From: Tetraselmis striata | Taxonomy: Eukaryota; Chlorophyta; Chlorodendrophyceae; Chlorodendrales; Chlorodendraceae | Direction: 5' to 3' | NCBI GenBank assembly: GCA_006384855.1 | Contig: VCJN01001754.1 | Span: forward strand, 62,001 to 126,000 | DNA: 64,000 nucleotides | Part shown: one piece after another, positions 28,776 through 40,219 of the stretch | Layout: every line of letters begins with the position of its first letter | Numbering within the stretch: position 1 is the stretch's first letter | Program-made: the position numbers and the translations under genes | Notes under the pieces: model-generated | What the model was told of the DNA's origin: nothing | What the model saw: the letters and a program-made list of their open reading frames with translations, nothing else | Databases searched by the model: none

Positions 28776-29576
28776 TCGTCGCTGCCTGTAGAGCTCGGAG
28801 CGTCGTTATTCTTTTTCTCAGTGTATGAATCGAATTGAGGTAAGCGGCCTATTAGGTAAGCCACTCCAAACCTAATCCCGCCTCATCCCTCATTGAAGCA
28901 TATTCACAACATAACGACCATACAACATCAATGCAGTATCAAAAATCATAAGCTGTTGCATCGGAAACCATATTGGGTCCACTGAGGCCTGAAACAAAAA
29001 ATATATTGAGCCCACAGAGGCCTGAAATCAAAACCATATCCAGCAGGATGAACCCTGGCTGTGTCGACAATATTCTGAACGATATTGCTGCGTCATTGGC
29101 AGCTGCGGACGAAACGATAATCAGTCGCCCAATGGGGTCGACAACGATGTCTCCTCAATGAATGAGGACAAACCAAAATTCGCAAATGTTGTTAATATTT
29201 TAGATGATATGCCACCTCACGATACGAACGAACGAATGCTTGTTGCTGCTATTGTGTTGCATGTTGGGATGAATCCACATGTTATTATGATTTTCCGAGA
29301 TATCATGAATAGGTCATGCTTTGCCTGACCAAAACACAATATGCATAATAATCCAAGCCAAACTGAGGGTCACTTTGGCAACAAATGTTGCCTACATGAG
29401 AGGAGGAGATAACATCATAACCTCTCCATGATTACCATAATAACCCAGCTGGTGAGGCACAACCTCGCCGAAACATACAAATATCTTGTCAACATATCTC
29501 CGAGCATAGCCATGAGAGCTATGACTCTGATGCCAATCATAAAAGACAACATGATCCAACCATAAACACTGCCGAC

Positions 29577-31333
29577 ATGTTCCCATCAGGATACCTAACA
29601 TATTATGATATGCTGTGTGAAGACAGCAACCACATTCAAAACATTATCCTGGGTTTTCAATCCAGTGAATCAAATCATAATATGAATAAACTCAGACAAG
29701 CAGGCGGACTGGTCCTTCCGCATATGGACTCAGATCTGACACCGTATAAAGATATGGCAGCAAATATTGAACATAACCAAGGCTGGAGTGCCAGCCTTGT
29801 GAACAAACTGGCTGATTGTATCCCAAAGTGGACAATTAATATAATGACACAGTGTTTCAAATTGAATCAATCTGCGGGGGCAGAAAACTCCCAGCAGCGA
29901 GCAATATTGCAGTTGCAGTACATCGACAGTGTGCTAGCAACTGCTACACCAAAACTAGCCAGTACATCTCTGATACTTTTTTTCCAGGGGCTTTCATATA
30001 TCAGATCCCTGTGCTTAAATACTGTAAAATATTCTTGTTGGCGTGCAAACCAGGATCCAAAACAGAATGGGTCATGAAATACATTAACCAGCTCACGCCT
30101 CTCTTTGAGGTGTGAAAGCTGAGACACAATGAAATCCAACAAAAATTCCAAAGTAACGCCAACATATTTCCTGCAATACCATATCCCAGAAAACAGTTTA
30201 CAAATCAATCGATGGGTTTGCCATCAACATTCTGCAATTCATACTATGATAACTCAATCGACACATGAACAACATGTGGTAAACCCACAAGGTGCAGGGA
30301 AAGCACCGATGGACATTGATCCGGTGCTACAACATAACCCCTACGCAGGACAATCTGACAATAGGGCGGACAAGCGCCCACCATATCCTCCAATTGGAGA
30401 GACCAAACATAAGTCACGCAGGCATGAGGATCCACTCCATGTGAGTGGCCAGCCTGAACATATCCCAACATATGCTGCCTTAACACGACAACAACCATAT
30501 CTGCACTTGAAACTGACCCGGTTGGTGGGGCAGGAAAAGTTGCATGCTAACTATTGTAATACTCTGTTCTTGACTGAAATCCTACTAACAGTTCATAGAC
30601 AGAGTGGGACCCACCGTAACGGCACATGTCTATGACTACATGTCAGAGACATATGTGCTTGATTCCATCAACAAACGGTCCCAATACTATACAACGATAG
30701 AAACCATGTTTGCCCAGAAGCGAGGTATACATGGTACTGCCTTTGGTGATTTTCATCAATTGGCAAAGAACATGGTATGTCATATGCAAAGTAAAAACTG
30801 TACTCATGACCCTCACCATATTTCAGGCATAATGGAATTTGCCTGCAAATTATATCATAGAAATACTGTAATACTCTGGCCACATGTTTCCGTTGGGTGC
30901 TGCAGTTGATTGGGTACAATGATACTCATCCCAGCACCCCAAAATATATCAAGCATTACTTGAACGGAAAATTCCGCAAGAGTGCAAATCTTAATATCGA
31001 GTTTCAAAGGCAACTCGAAATCTATATTACAGGCCAGTAAACATTCACCATACAGACCATACAATAGGTCATTGAAATCATAAATTCATGAAAACGACAC
31101 ATGCCGTAAGGCTTATGATAACCTGAGTAGGCACCTAGGCTTGTAGCCAGGACCCTTAGTGCAACTGTTGACCACAACAGTAATGTCAGACATGCTATCA
31201 AAGCATGATGGTGGTGGTGGCCGTGGTGATCGGGGAGGCCGCAGTGGAGGCCGTGGCGGCCGCTCTGGAGGAAGAGGCGGCGGCAGATATGCTGACCGCG
31301 GCCGGGGCGGTCAAGGTGGAGAACACCCATGAG
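29577..31333 (+). pseudogene. Decayed gypsy gag
   Basis: Discontinuous protein-like segments (for example YDMLCEDSNHIQNIILGFQS and YTAIRDMDSDLTPYK-like text near 29730, then MDIDPVLQHNPYAGQSDNRA near 30310) are separated by stops and shifts. Near 31203-31333 comes an RG-rich tail (GGRGGRSGGRGGGRYADRGR). No CCHC knuckle was found. It encodes nucleic-acid-binding and capsid functions, now broken. Confidence 0.55.
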
Positions 31334-31808
31334 CCACCATATCTACAATCATCCACTAAAATAGTGGAAAACAATCTCGTCCGCAACGCTCCACAGAAGA
31401 GCATATCTGCTGAGGCACCGACCCAGCAAACTGCAAACAAATCTGCAGTATAATAGAAAACATTGGCATCTAGCATCCCAACTAGGTAAAACATGTAATT
31501 ACCTTTGCTATGTATTGTGCCAATGCATGTCTCCTACTGTATGATTAAATGTTGCCATAGAGTGCATAAGCTCACCGTAGTAATGCACTGAATTGGCAGC
31601 AGCTTTGATTCGCGGTGATGTGGATTGTGGCCGTTCAGTTGATCTGTGCCAGGGGACGCTCTGGAGTGATCCTGAACGTGAGCCTGCTCCTGTCGCTTGC
31701 GGCAGGTTCACCAACAATCAGAGTTCATTAAAGTCGGCCGACGAACACATCTCTCTGATCATATCGCTGTAATAGCTGAACTATACACCACTGTATGATT
31801 GAGTATTA

Positions 31809-32560
31809 ATGGGCAAAACACCAAAACAAGCCCTTACAGAGGATGTGGGACCACTGCGTAGAAAACGTAGGGTCGATGACACTCAGGATACACCTGTTGT
31901 GCATCATGTACCGGAGACACAAAAGCGCAGAAGACGCAAACACAATAAACATCACTTTGCCACTGGCCAGAAAGGCAGCTCTCCTCGAGCGCCGCAAATT
32001 GAACCAGTTGAGCAATTAATATATCAGCAGAAGCCACCAACCATGGTGGATAATGCTGCACAAACGGAAACCCTCAACATCCGGGATATGCAGACTCAAG
32101 TTGATGAGCTCATATCTGACTATAATAACAGTATGACCAGGACAATGACTACTAGGTCTGATCATAACGATGCAACGGCAACCATAACAGCAGTCACAAC
32201 ACCCCAGCATGACACCTGCCCATCGTTCAATCAGAATGCTTGGGAGGAATTGAACATGATATGGGGGCCGTTCACCCTTCATGGGGCGGCAACTGCTGAA
32301 ACCACAAAGGTAATGAATACCTATTGTTCCCCAACTAATTCTTTCTTTGATGCTGACATTATTAACCATTATATGTGGCTGAACCCACCGTTTGAGAAAA
32401 TCTGATATTATTGCCGGCTTCGAAAGGAAGCGCAGGCAGAACCCATATGATATCTCTGCAGTAATTGCAGTTCCCAAGTGGAAAAACAATAAAAATGTTC
32501 AGCACATTCTGAACACATACCGTAAGATCCACCATTATCCAAAGGGTGCATACTTGTATG
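31809..32560 (+). pseudogene. Gypsy linker and methyltransferase-like domain
   Basis: ATG 31809 opens 198 codons. A basic region (RRRRKHNKHHFATG) is followed by MIWGPFTLHGAAT at 32256 and WLNPPF at 32379-32393. A one-base frameshift near 32400 then moves the frame, which continues SDIIAGFERKRRQNPYDISA and VIAVPKW. The WGPxT and NPP(F) landmarks, their spacing and the following hydrophobic strand plus Pro-Trp match the PAT-like domain at 25885-26250. It lies between gag and protease, an unusual position for a gypsy element. Confidence 0.6.
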
Positions 32561-33072
32561 ACATCCCTGATCCCAAAAACCATAAAGAGCGGATACCAAT
32601 GGGTCCGACTCCATTCTCAGTCGATGTGTACTTGGCTGATCATACTGTGGAGGATAGAGTGCGTGACAAAGCGCACAACATAACAACACAATATCAAATC
32701 CCCACATCACAATTTACCTCTCAGACTGTTGAAACATATCTGTTGAAGGCAAAGGCTAAAATCAAGGCCAATAATAATATCCTGTCTGATCAAGTCGAAA
32801 TACTGATTGACAATGCTGCCCAGCGAGAATTCATCTCGTGGGATATTGTACAAAAATATGACCTGCCAGTGAAATTGCTGGATCAAGCAATAAAAATACA
32901 ATTGGCAGATGGTACAACATATAAAATATCTCGACAATATGTGACAATAACGCTTCAATTTGAGGCTGGTTATACCATAGAGGCTAATTTTATTTGCCTC
33001 CCCAGTAACAATAACTGGGATGTCATATTGGGCATTCCATGGCTCAGAAAAAATAATCCAGATATCCACTGA
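32560..33072 (+). pseudogene. Gypsy aspartic protease, degenerate
   Basis: The fold signature is readable: VEILIDNAAQREFISWDIVQ in the catalytic loop, then WDVILGIPWLRKNNPDIH at the end. The usual Asp-Ser/Thr-Gly triad reads Asp-Asn-Ala, so the enzyme should be dead. The frame ends in TGA exactly where related elements have Trp after NPxID/H. Confidence 0.75.
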
Positions 33073-33359
33073 GATGATGGAACTATATACACGAGAGACA
33101 AACATATGCTACACTGTTTGGCTGTGAGATCCAACCCAGACCAGCAGTAGTCAGCATACTGTCGGCATATCAGATGGCTAAGCTGCTACACATCTCTGCT
33201 GAACCAATCAAAAATGCAGAGGCGGCATCATTCTTTGTAGCCACTCTGAAAGAAGACTTTATTGCTACCCAGACATCACAAACAAAAACGGATGATCTGC
33301 AGGTACACACTGACTTTGGCCCACAATATGATGAAAAAATATTGAATATAATCAAACAA

Positions 33360-34020
33360 TATGGCCATGATATATACCTTAACAGACCTGCCACCGAGCA
33401 GAGGAAAATATGATCACAATATACCTACTATACCTGATGATAACCCGCCAAAAGGTCACATTTATAAAATGTCTCCTGCGGAGCTAACTGAGCTGAAAAA
33501 AACAGCTAACACAGTACCTAGAGAAAAACTGGATCATACCCAGTAACTCACCATTTGCAGCTCCAGTGCTGCTTGCCAGTTAATCTGATGGCACTCTCCG
33601 GATGTGCATTGACTATATATCGCTGAACAAAATAACACTGGGTACACAATATCCTTTGCCCAGAATTGATAATATATTGGACCGTATTGCCAAAGCATAC
33701 CATCAGATCCGTGTGAAGGAGGAAGATGTCTATAAGACACCCTTCATCACTCAGTTGGGTCAATTTGAGATGAGAGTCCTGCCATTTGGCCTGAAAACAG
33801 CGCCAGGCGGATCCCAATAATATCATATGTTAACGCAGTTTGCAACGGGACTGCTGATGACTTACATCAGGATGCAAATATCCTTGATGATAACTTGACG
33901 ATATTATCATATTCAGTGACACTCCGGAGCAACATATTGATCACATTGATCAGGTACTTGCGAGATGGCGCAAACACCATATGTACCTGAACCCCCAAAA
34001 ATCACAAGCAAAGCAATATA
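33360..34020 (+). pseudogene. Gypsy reverse transcriptase, broken
   Basis: Segments include GHIYKMSPAELTELKKTANT, IDYISLNKITLGTQYPLPRI, VKEEDVYKTPFITQLGQFEM and LPFGLKTAPG, all standard gypsy RT. The catalytic box at 33891-33902 reads stop-Leu-Asp-Asp where Tyr/Phe-x-Asp-Asp is expected, and several shifts separate the parts. Confidence 0.85.
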
Positions 34021-34024
34021 ATAA

Positions 34025-35179
34025 TTGGGTCACCGTATAACGGAAAAGGGTAAATTCCCTGACCTTGATACAATAAAAGCAGTCTCAGAATGGCCGGTTC
34101 CAAAATCTGTCACAGATGTGAGAGCCTGTTTCGGCTTTGTAGGATATTATCGATCATTTATTGAGGACTTTGCTGCAATAGCAAAGCCACTATTTGATCT
34201 GACAAAACATAATATATTTCCGGCCTGGACTGACACCCATCAACATCCTTTTGATCGCCTAAAACATAAAATGACACACGCCCCGATTCTAATGAATCCC
34301 ATCACTGGTCCGAACGCAGAGTTCGTGGTCACAGCTGATGCCAGCAAATATGCTGTGGGGGCGGTGCTCATGCAAAAAGACCCCAATGCCGGACGGCTGC
34401 GTCCAGTGGCTTTCCTGGCAAAGGTCTTGAGGGGTGCGCAACTGCGCTATTCCACTTATCATACTGAATTTCTGGGAGTAGTGATTGCTCTCCAGCATTG
34501 GCGACATTATTCGGATGGGTGTAAACATTTCACCACAATCACTGACCATACCATCCTCCGCCATCTGCCAACACAGGAAAAGCTCAGCAGAAAACATGCT
34601 GGCTGGTCACAAATTATATCACCATATATGGACAATATGAATATTGTCTATAGAAAAGAATCTCAAAATATGGCAGATGCACTGAGCAGGAGGCCAGATC
34701 TAAAAGATCTGAAGGCATCATTAGATGCATACTATATGCAGACCTTGGAAGAGGATCTGGAGCACATCACTGAATGGCTCAACCTTACCACTGTCTCGAT
34801 ACAGTCGGAAAAAAAACAATTCCTCAACAATATCAAATTAAAATATATGCAGGACCCAAAATTGACCAGGGAAAACCTATCCCTTGGAGTACGATATGAT
34901 CACCATACTGAACTGTACATGATAGCTGACAAAATATATATTCCTGCAGATGATGAACTCAAAAAGAGCATCATCAAACAACACCATAATTACCATACTG
35001 ATCTAAACCATATCATCAAAGAACATCATGATATTAAGACGGCTGGCCATAACGTTATTCTCAAAACTGAGAAATTAATCAAAAGAAAATTTGGCTGGCC
35101 GCACATGCACCAAAACATAAAAACATATATCCAAAACTGTAAAGTCTGTAAGCTGACAAAACAGCACACACAGGCTTGA
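34025..35179 (+). pseudogene. Gypsy RT end, RNase H and integrase zinc domain
   Basis: Open for 384 codons. After the RT connection (FGFVGYYRSFIEDFAAIAKP) comes RNase H (VTADASKYAVGAVLMQKD, then YSTYHTEFLGVVIAL and ITDHTILRHL). Next is an H-H-C-C integrase finger (HHNYHTDLNHIIKEHH... CKVCK). The stretch is the best preserved of the element; a TGA near 35177 breaks it from the integrase core. Confidence 0.85.
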
Positions 35180-35199
35180 GCAGCGGCTTTACAGCCACT

Positions 35200-35814
35200 G
35201 CCAACACCAACTGTACCATGGGAATATTTCAGTCTTGACTTTATCACAAATTTACCATCAGTGGATGGTTATGACTGTATTGCCACTTTTGTGGACTTGT
35301 TCACAAAGCAGGCTCACTTTATGCCTTGCCAGAAAGCCATCACGGCTCCTGAACTGGCACAATTGTACATCAAAAATATATATACAGACTCCACGGTCTC
35401 AGTACCTGCATGGTAGGAGATCGGGACACAAAATATACATCATCATATTGCCAAGAACTGTTCAAACAGCTTGGTACAACATTCAACCTCAGTACTGCTT
35501 ATCATCCGCAGACTGATGGACAGACTGAAATATTGAACAAAATAATAGAGCAGTTGCTACGAGCTTTCTGCTACAATAACCAGCAGGACTGGGTGAACTA
35601 CCTGTCACTCGCTGAGTTCAATTACAATAACACAGAATTGTCAACAACAAAGTTTACTCCACTCCAGGCAATATATGGCTTCCATCCTCGGTTGCCAATA
35701 AACATTGTAAACCCCAAAACTGGAGTGGGAGAGACTACCATAGACATTCTGTCGAAAATACAGGATATACACAATCTGGTGCATGAAAATATTATAATTG
35801 CCAAAGAATATTAA
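35200..35814 (+). pseudogene. Gypsy integrase core
   Basis: Across one frame change it reads WEYFSLDFITNLPS, VGDRDTKYTSSYCQELFKQL and AYHPQTDGQTEILNKIIEQL, the D-D-35-E landmarks in order. WVNYLSLAEFNYNNTE and IYGFHPRLP then follow, as in active gypsy integrases. Confidence 0.9.
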
Positions 35815-35874
35815 AGGCATTACCATGATAAAAACAATAAGCAGCCGGTCATATTTCGAATCGGTGATAAAATA

Positions 35875-35932
35875 ATGATGATATGACATGATATGATATG
35901 ATATGAGACGATATGATGTGATATGATATGAT
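35875..35932 (+). repeat. (ATGAT)n-like tract
   Basis: Irregular GATATGATATGAT repeat inside the decayed pol 3' end. Confidence 0.8.
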
Positions 35933-36229
35933 TATAAGCGGACAAACATGTCCTAAACTCAAACAACGATAGGTAGGACCATATGAGGCCATCGAGCAGG
36001 TGAGTCCTCAGGCCTACAAAATACAACTACAGCTGCTGGCGCGACATCTTTGCGCTTCCACTATGGAAACTGCAAATATTCACACAGACAATTTACACAG
36101 ACGAAATGCGTCATTGTGATTAATCATACTGTTTTCTGTGGCGGAAAAGTGACACAACGCCTAACTATAATTCTCGCGGACACCGCAGACTCACTGTAAG
36201 TTGGCACTATATCCCAGACTATATATGCA

Positions 36230-36423
36230 AAGGGCAAAACCTTGCTGTTTAAAGTAAGGTCTCACAATCTCCTGGCAACCGGAGATGATTGGATGCCCTA
36301 TGAAACGATGCGGTATTCACCGCCCATGCAGCATTTTATGCTGACTGAACGTTTCAAACATATCTCGACCTCGCCAGCATACATTGCTGCCAAGGCGAGC
36401 CACCCGCAAAGGTTTCCACAGTG
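36230..36423 (+). pseudogene. Possible chromodomain-like gypsy C-terminus
   Basis: The frame reads LFKVRSHNLLATGDDWMPYE and MQHFMLTERFKHI. The DDWMPYE turn after a basic strand resembles the D-x-W-x-P end of chromodomains that close many gypsy polyproteins. The first strand is poorly matched, so the call is tentative. Confidence 0.35.
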
Positions 36424-36448
36424 AATCCGATGACTCAGATTCATCAGA

Positions 36449-36459
36449 GCGGGGTGGAA
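36449..36459 (+). promoter_or_regulatory. Polypurine tract
   Basis: GCGGGGTGGAA directly before the 3' LTR. Confidence 0.7.
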
Positions 36460-36671
36460 TGTGAGGATATATCCTATACCCTCACTAGCCCTAATCATCA
36501 TAGCACATTAGGCGCGTAGCGCGCGCCCGTCAGATGACGGGCTGCGCCCGCGCCCTGTCGGCCACATCGCGCCGCCTGATATATCAGGCACGGCGCCTGT
36601 CGGCCTGTAATCAGATCATACTTGACCACCACCATAGTGGAATAGCCACCACCAGCGCACATTCCCTCACA
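36460..36671 (+). repeat. 3' LTR of the gypsy element
   Basis: 212 bp, uninterrupted, and used here to reconstruct the split 5' LTR. Confidence 0.95.
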
Positions 36672-37500
36672 ACTAACAGCAAAGATGAAAGGTTGCCAGC
36701 AGAAGAGTCCCTTGTTGCTTGCGCTTTTGTAATCCAAACTAGCGACCACGTCCGGTCACCTGGTGTGCCAATTGCCGAGAGGCCAGTAAGTAATATGTTA
36801 TTTACGAGCTAGCAGCATAAGGCGATATCGGAAATCACCAAAAAAAGGCCAGTAATATAGAAGGATTAGCGACTACCCGTACATGAGCTACAAAAGGCGA
36901 TCGGGAATCGGGAAATCACCCGAAAATATCAGGTAACATGAAACGTCCACTACAGCAGTACCGCAGCAACTGCTGCGAGGTGGAAGCAGCAACAGAAGAG
37001 GGTGCGGAACAAGCACGCGAGCAAATGCATCAGACTTGGCCGTCTGCACTCCTGCAGATAGAATATACTTACATGAGCTAGCAGCAGAAGGCGATATCGG
37101 AAATCACCAAAATAAAAGGCAATCAGAAACGTCCTCTACAACGATTGCGAGGTGGAAGCAGTAACATAAGAAGACGCAGAATGGGCACGAGCCCACGCAT
37201 CAGACTTGGCCATCTGCACACCGGCAGAGAGAATGCCGCCCAGGGTACCTGCAGATAGAATGGCCAGAGAAAGTTCTGCGCTACATCCAGATAGCGACTA
37301 CTAGCTAGTCGCTAGCTACAGCTACCCGCACCGGCGTCCGTCATCCGTCTGTGATGAGTGACCGGTCCGCGGAGCCGTTAACAGCCCGAAATTCAGACGT
37401 GCCTTCGATTGGGTCTACGGATTCGCAAAGGTTCCGCAATGATGTCGTGTACCGTAACATTCGCTAGATGCGCGGGGCGCGAACACCATCGTCGGTTAGC
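36672..37500. repeat. Diverged tandem repeats, no gene
   Basis: Copies of a segment containing GAGCTAGCAGCA...AAGGCGATATCGGAAATCACC start near 36807, 36881 and 37075. Each is followed by GAGGTGGAAGCAG and CATCAGACTTGGCC in two cases. A short relative lies near 60803. No open frame of interest. Confidence 0.7.
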
Positions 37501-38245
37501 AGGGACTACGCGTCCCAGGAACCGCGGTGGATTTGTTACTGCCCCCTTCTTGTAATTCACACCAGTAACCGCGAAAAAGGGTGCGAAGGCTGTTCTTTTT
37601 AATTACATAAGGGCTTTCACAAAAGCGCACTACAAACGAAGGCTGTTCTTTTATTACACGAAAGAAGCGTGTCGTGGCTAAAAGGAAGGCTAATCGAAAG
37701 AGGGCGGGCGGGCGGAGGGGGGGGGGGTTGGAGGAGGAGCATGCAAGGCGGAAACGGAAACAAGCGGGCGCTGTCGAAGGCAGCCAACTGGAAGATGATC
37801 GCATGCAAGCTGCTGCTGGTTGTCGTAAGTAGCTCCCCGGCCGGGAGCGCAAGGCTCGCATGCCATGGGGCAACCCGTACTTAAAAAATGAGGGTACCGG
37901 TAACGTAACCGGTTGAAACCACCAACAGACCGTACCGGTCGCACTAAAACAGTTAGTTGTTGGAAAACCCAATAAAAATGTTTAGAACATTCCAAACGTG
38001 CAATCGAGTGTGGTTTTGCCGTTAAATGTGGTTCGTTTACGACTGCGAGCGTGGGCAATCGGCAGAGGTGCCGACCAGACGAAGGCGGAAGATTATGTCT
38101 TGAGTTGTAGAAGGGTCTCGCGTTGAGAGGTTAGGAACCTCGATCGAGGCGCATGCGCAGAACAGACGCGGATGGGGGATGTTGACAGCTTGAACGCCGG
38201 CCCGACATGTAGGCCGGACTTGTCGCGAAATCAAGGCGCCGTTTC
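37501..38245. other. Intergenic with tail and dispersed-repeat fragments
   Basis: Holds a LINE-type tail motif (37550-37570), an inverted fragment of the 150-bp dispersed repeat (37605-37645) and an interrupted G tract near 37719. Minus-strand open frames are low-complexity. Confidence 0.5.
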
Positions 38246-39900
38246 TTGGATATCTGGCGTTCAAAGCGCTCCAAAAATTTAATTAACTTTCTACCATATG
38301 CACATATCCGTGGGCCATACGTCTGTGACCAGCTTCAGGCTGGCATGACCCCGGCGAATCGCTACTGGCCTACATCACCAACATCCATTGAGAATCTGCT
38401 GAACGCGATGCGTGACGCCGACATCAACATCACTGAGGCCGAAATGCCGCATGCACTTATCAAGGGACTTTGCGCCAAATATACGCCTTTGCAATCAAAC
38501 ATCTGAAGCGTGCGGTCGCCGCCAAGACCATGACAATATTCAAGGTGGCATGCGCTTACCTTCGCGATGTTGCAAAACCTGATGAGGCGCTACTGGCAGC
38601 TACCCCCACTGACGCCTTCACTGCCAGCACTCCTGCACCACCTGAATCAGGCATTCAACAGCTCTCAGCGACGTGGTAGCATTAACAAAGGCAGTCGCAA
38701 GCATGGCCAGCATCGGCAGCAATCCGCCACCCGAACTCTGCCAGCCCAAAAACCCCAAGACCGGGACCAAACAGTGTTATAAGTGCAAGTAATTTGGGCA
38801 CAGTCGCCCCACCTGCCCCACAACTCAGCAAGCCCCACCTCATAACTGTATGGACGCCCGCACCCAAGCAACAACAGTCCCCCCGTCCCTGTAGTCCCAG
38901 CATCAACACCTTCAGCAACTAATGCCAGCGCATCTATCACACATGACCCAGTATGCACCCAATATCCCCAGGCAATGCGTCAGCACCCAACACCTTCCCC
39001 ACAGCCGCCAAAACCCCAGCAAACCAGCGACTATGCGTGTTGTGCGCAGCGTGGACCCGGCGCGAGCCGGGCACTGTGGGAGGGAGCGTGAAGCACGGAG
39101 AGTGGCTGGTTGCATCACCCCCACCGCAACTAACATCGCACCTGATGTTCCGCACTAACTAGTCGGCGACGCCACAACTGAGGCGGCAGTCGCGACCGTG
39201 GCGCACTGCGCCAATCTCCCGAAGGTTCGCCGAGTCCTCATGGCAAGACATGCCCGCCGTGGCGTTCCTGTGTACCGCACCGCATGTTGGTATCAGCGTG
39301 ATGCTGCTGATCGAGCCGCGTCCTCCGCCCCCATCACCATCTGTGCCCACCTTTCCGTCATCCCCTTCGAAACAGTTTACCTCCGTCTCAGCCTCGCTGC
39401 CAAAGGAGACTCATCTTATGAGACAACCTTCCTTGATGACACTCTTGACGACCCGAGCAAGCCCAACGACCTTCCCCCCGATGCGGACCATACTTCCGGC
39501 TCAGATTTCAGCTCCATGCCGGGACTCACGTCCGACTCCAGCACCTCCGATGAGAACAGCGGCTGGAGCCCTCGCACGCGCCGCCCCTACGCAGACGATA
39601 TCACAACTGCGTAGATCTTCTCAGCCGATCACCTCATTCTCAACTGCGCCTACTTTGATGGAGCACCATCCCCCCACCGTGACCTTGTGGTCGCCATGAT
39701 TAGCTCCTTCCCCATCGCGCCGCCGTCTGACATTGGCCGCAGGCTCCTCCGACTCGGAGGGTGCACTTGGTGTACGCCCCCGCACACCATGAAGCCACCA
39801 CCAACCCCCCTCCCCCTCCCCGCTTCCAACTCCCCGCCGACACTCGCACCTGCCACGGTTGTGGGCTGCCCGGCCATATCCGCCCTGCATGTCCCCACGT
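38246..39900 (+). pseudogene. Copia gag remnants with two CCHC knuckles
   Basis: Segments such as NAMRDADINITEAEMPHALI and KGLCAKYTPLQ are typical of copia gag. One knuckle at 38775-38816 reads CYKCK-stop-FGHSRPTC, where a TAA occupies a position normally held by Lys. A second knuckle at 39851-39892 reads CHGCGLPGHIRPAC and is intact. Between them is an acidic Ser/Asp-rich segment (about 39430-39610). Two knuckles could mean a double-finger gag or the fusion of two elements. Confidence 0.7.
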
Positions 39901-40219
39901 CCAACCCCCCCTCCCAAGCCCGCCAGCAATGATAACTGCCCAATCCCGGATCTTATGCAGGCACGCCCCATCGGCATACCTGAGGAGAGATGTAACCTTG
40001 CAATGCTCGAACAAGTATTTCTCCACGCCTTTGGCACTTGGCTCCGTTGCTGTCCAATCCCGATGTATAGCCACAACTGGCAGACCTACTCCACCACGCC
40101 GACGTACGTCAGGCCCACCGCTGCGACCAACGCCGCCCCACACGTAGTAGGCAACGCCGCGCCAAGAAGACAGCGCGCCGCCGCCTCGCCAAAATTCCGT
40201 ACACAGAGGATGCCATCGA

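Larger units (their letters stand above)
22896..36671 (+). mobile_element. Ty3/gypsy element, nested host of a PAT-like element
   Basis: LTRs of 212 bp (5' LTR split as 22896-23004 plus 27913-28015; 3' LTR 36460-36671) start TGTGAG and end CTCACA, and differ at one base by eye. The interior order is structured leader, gag, methyltransferase-like domain, protease, RT, RNase H, integrase and a possible chromodomain, which is the Ty3/gypsy order. Nearly every domain is broken by stops or frameshifts. Flanking 5-mers (GACAA and ACTAA) do not form a clear target duplication. Without the nested element it is 8868 bp. Confidence 0.9.
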
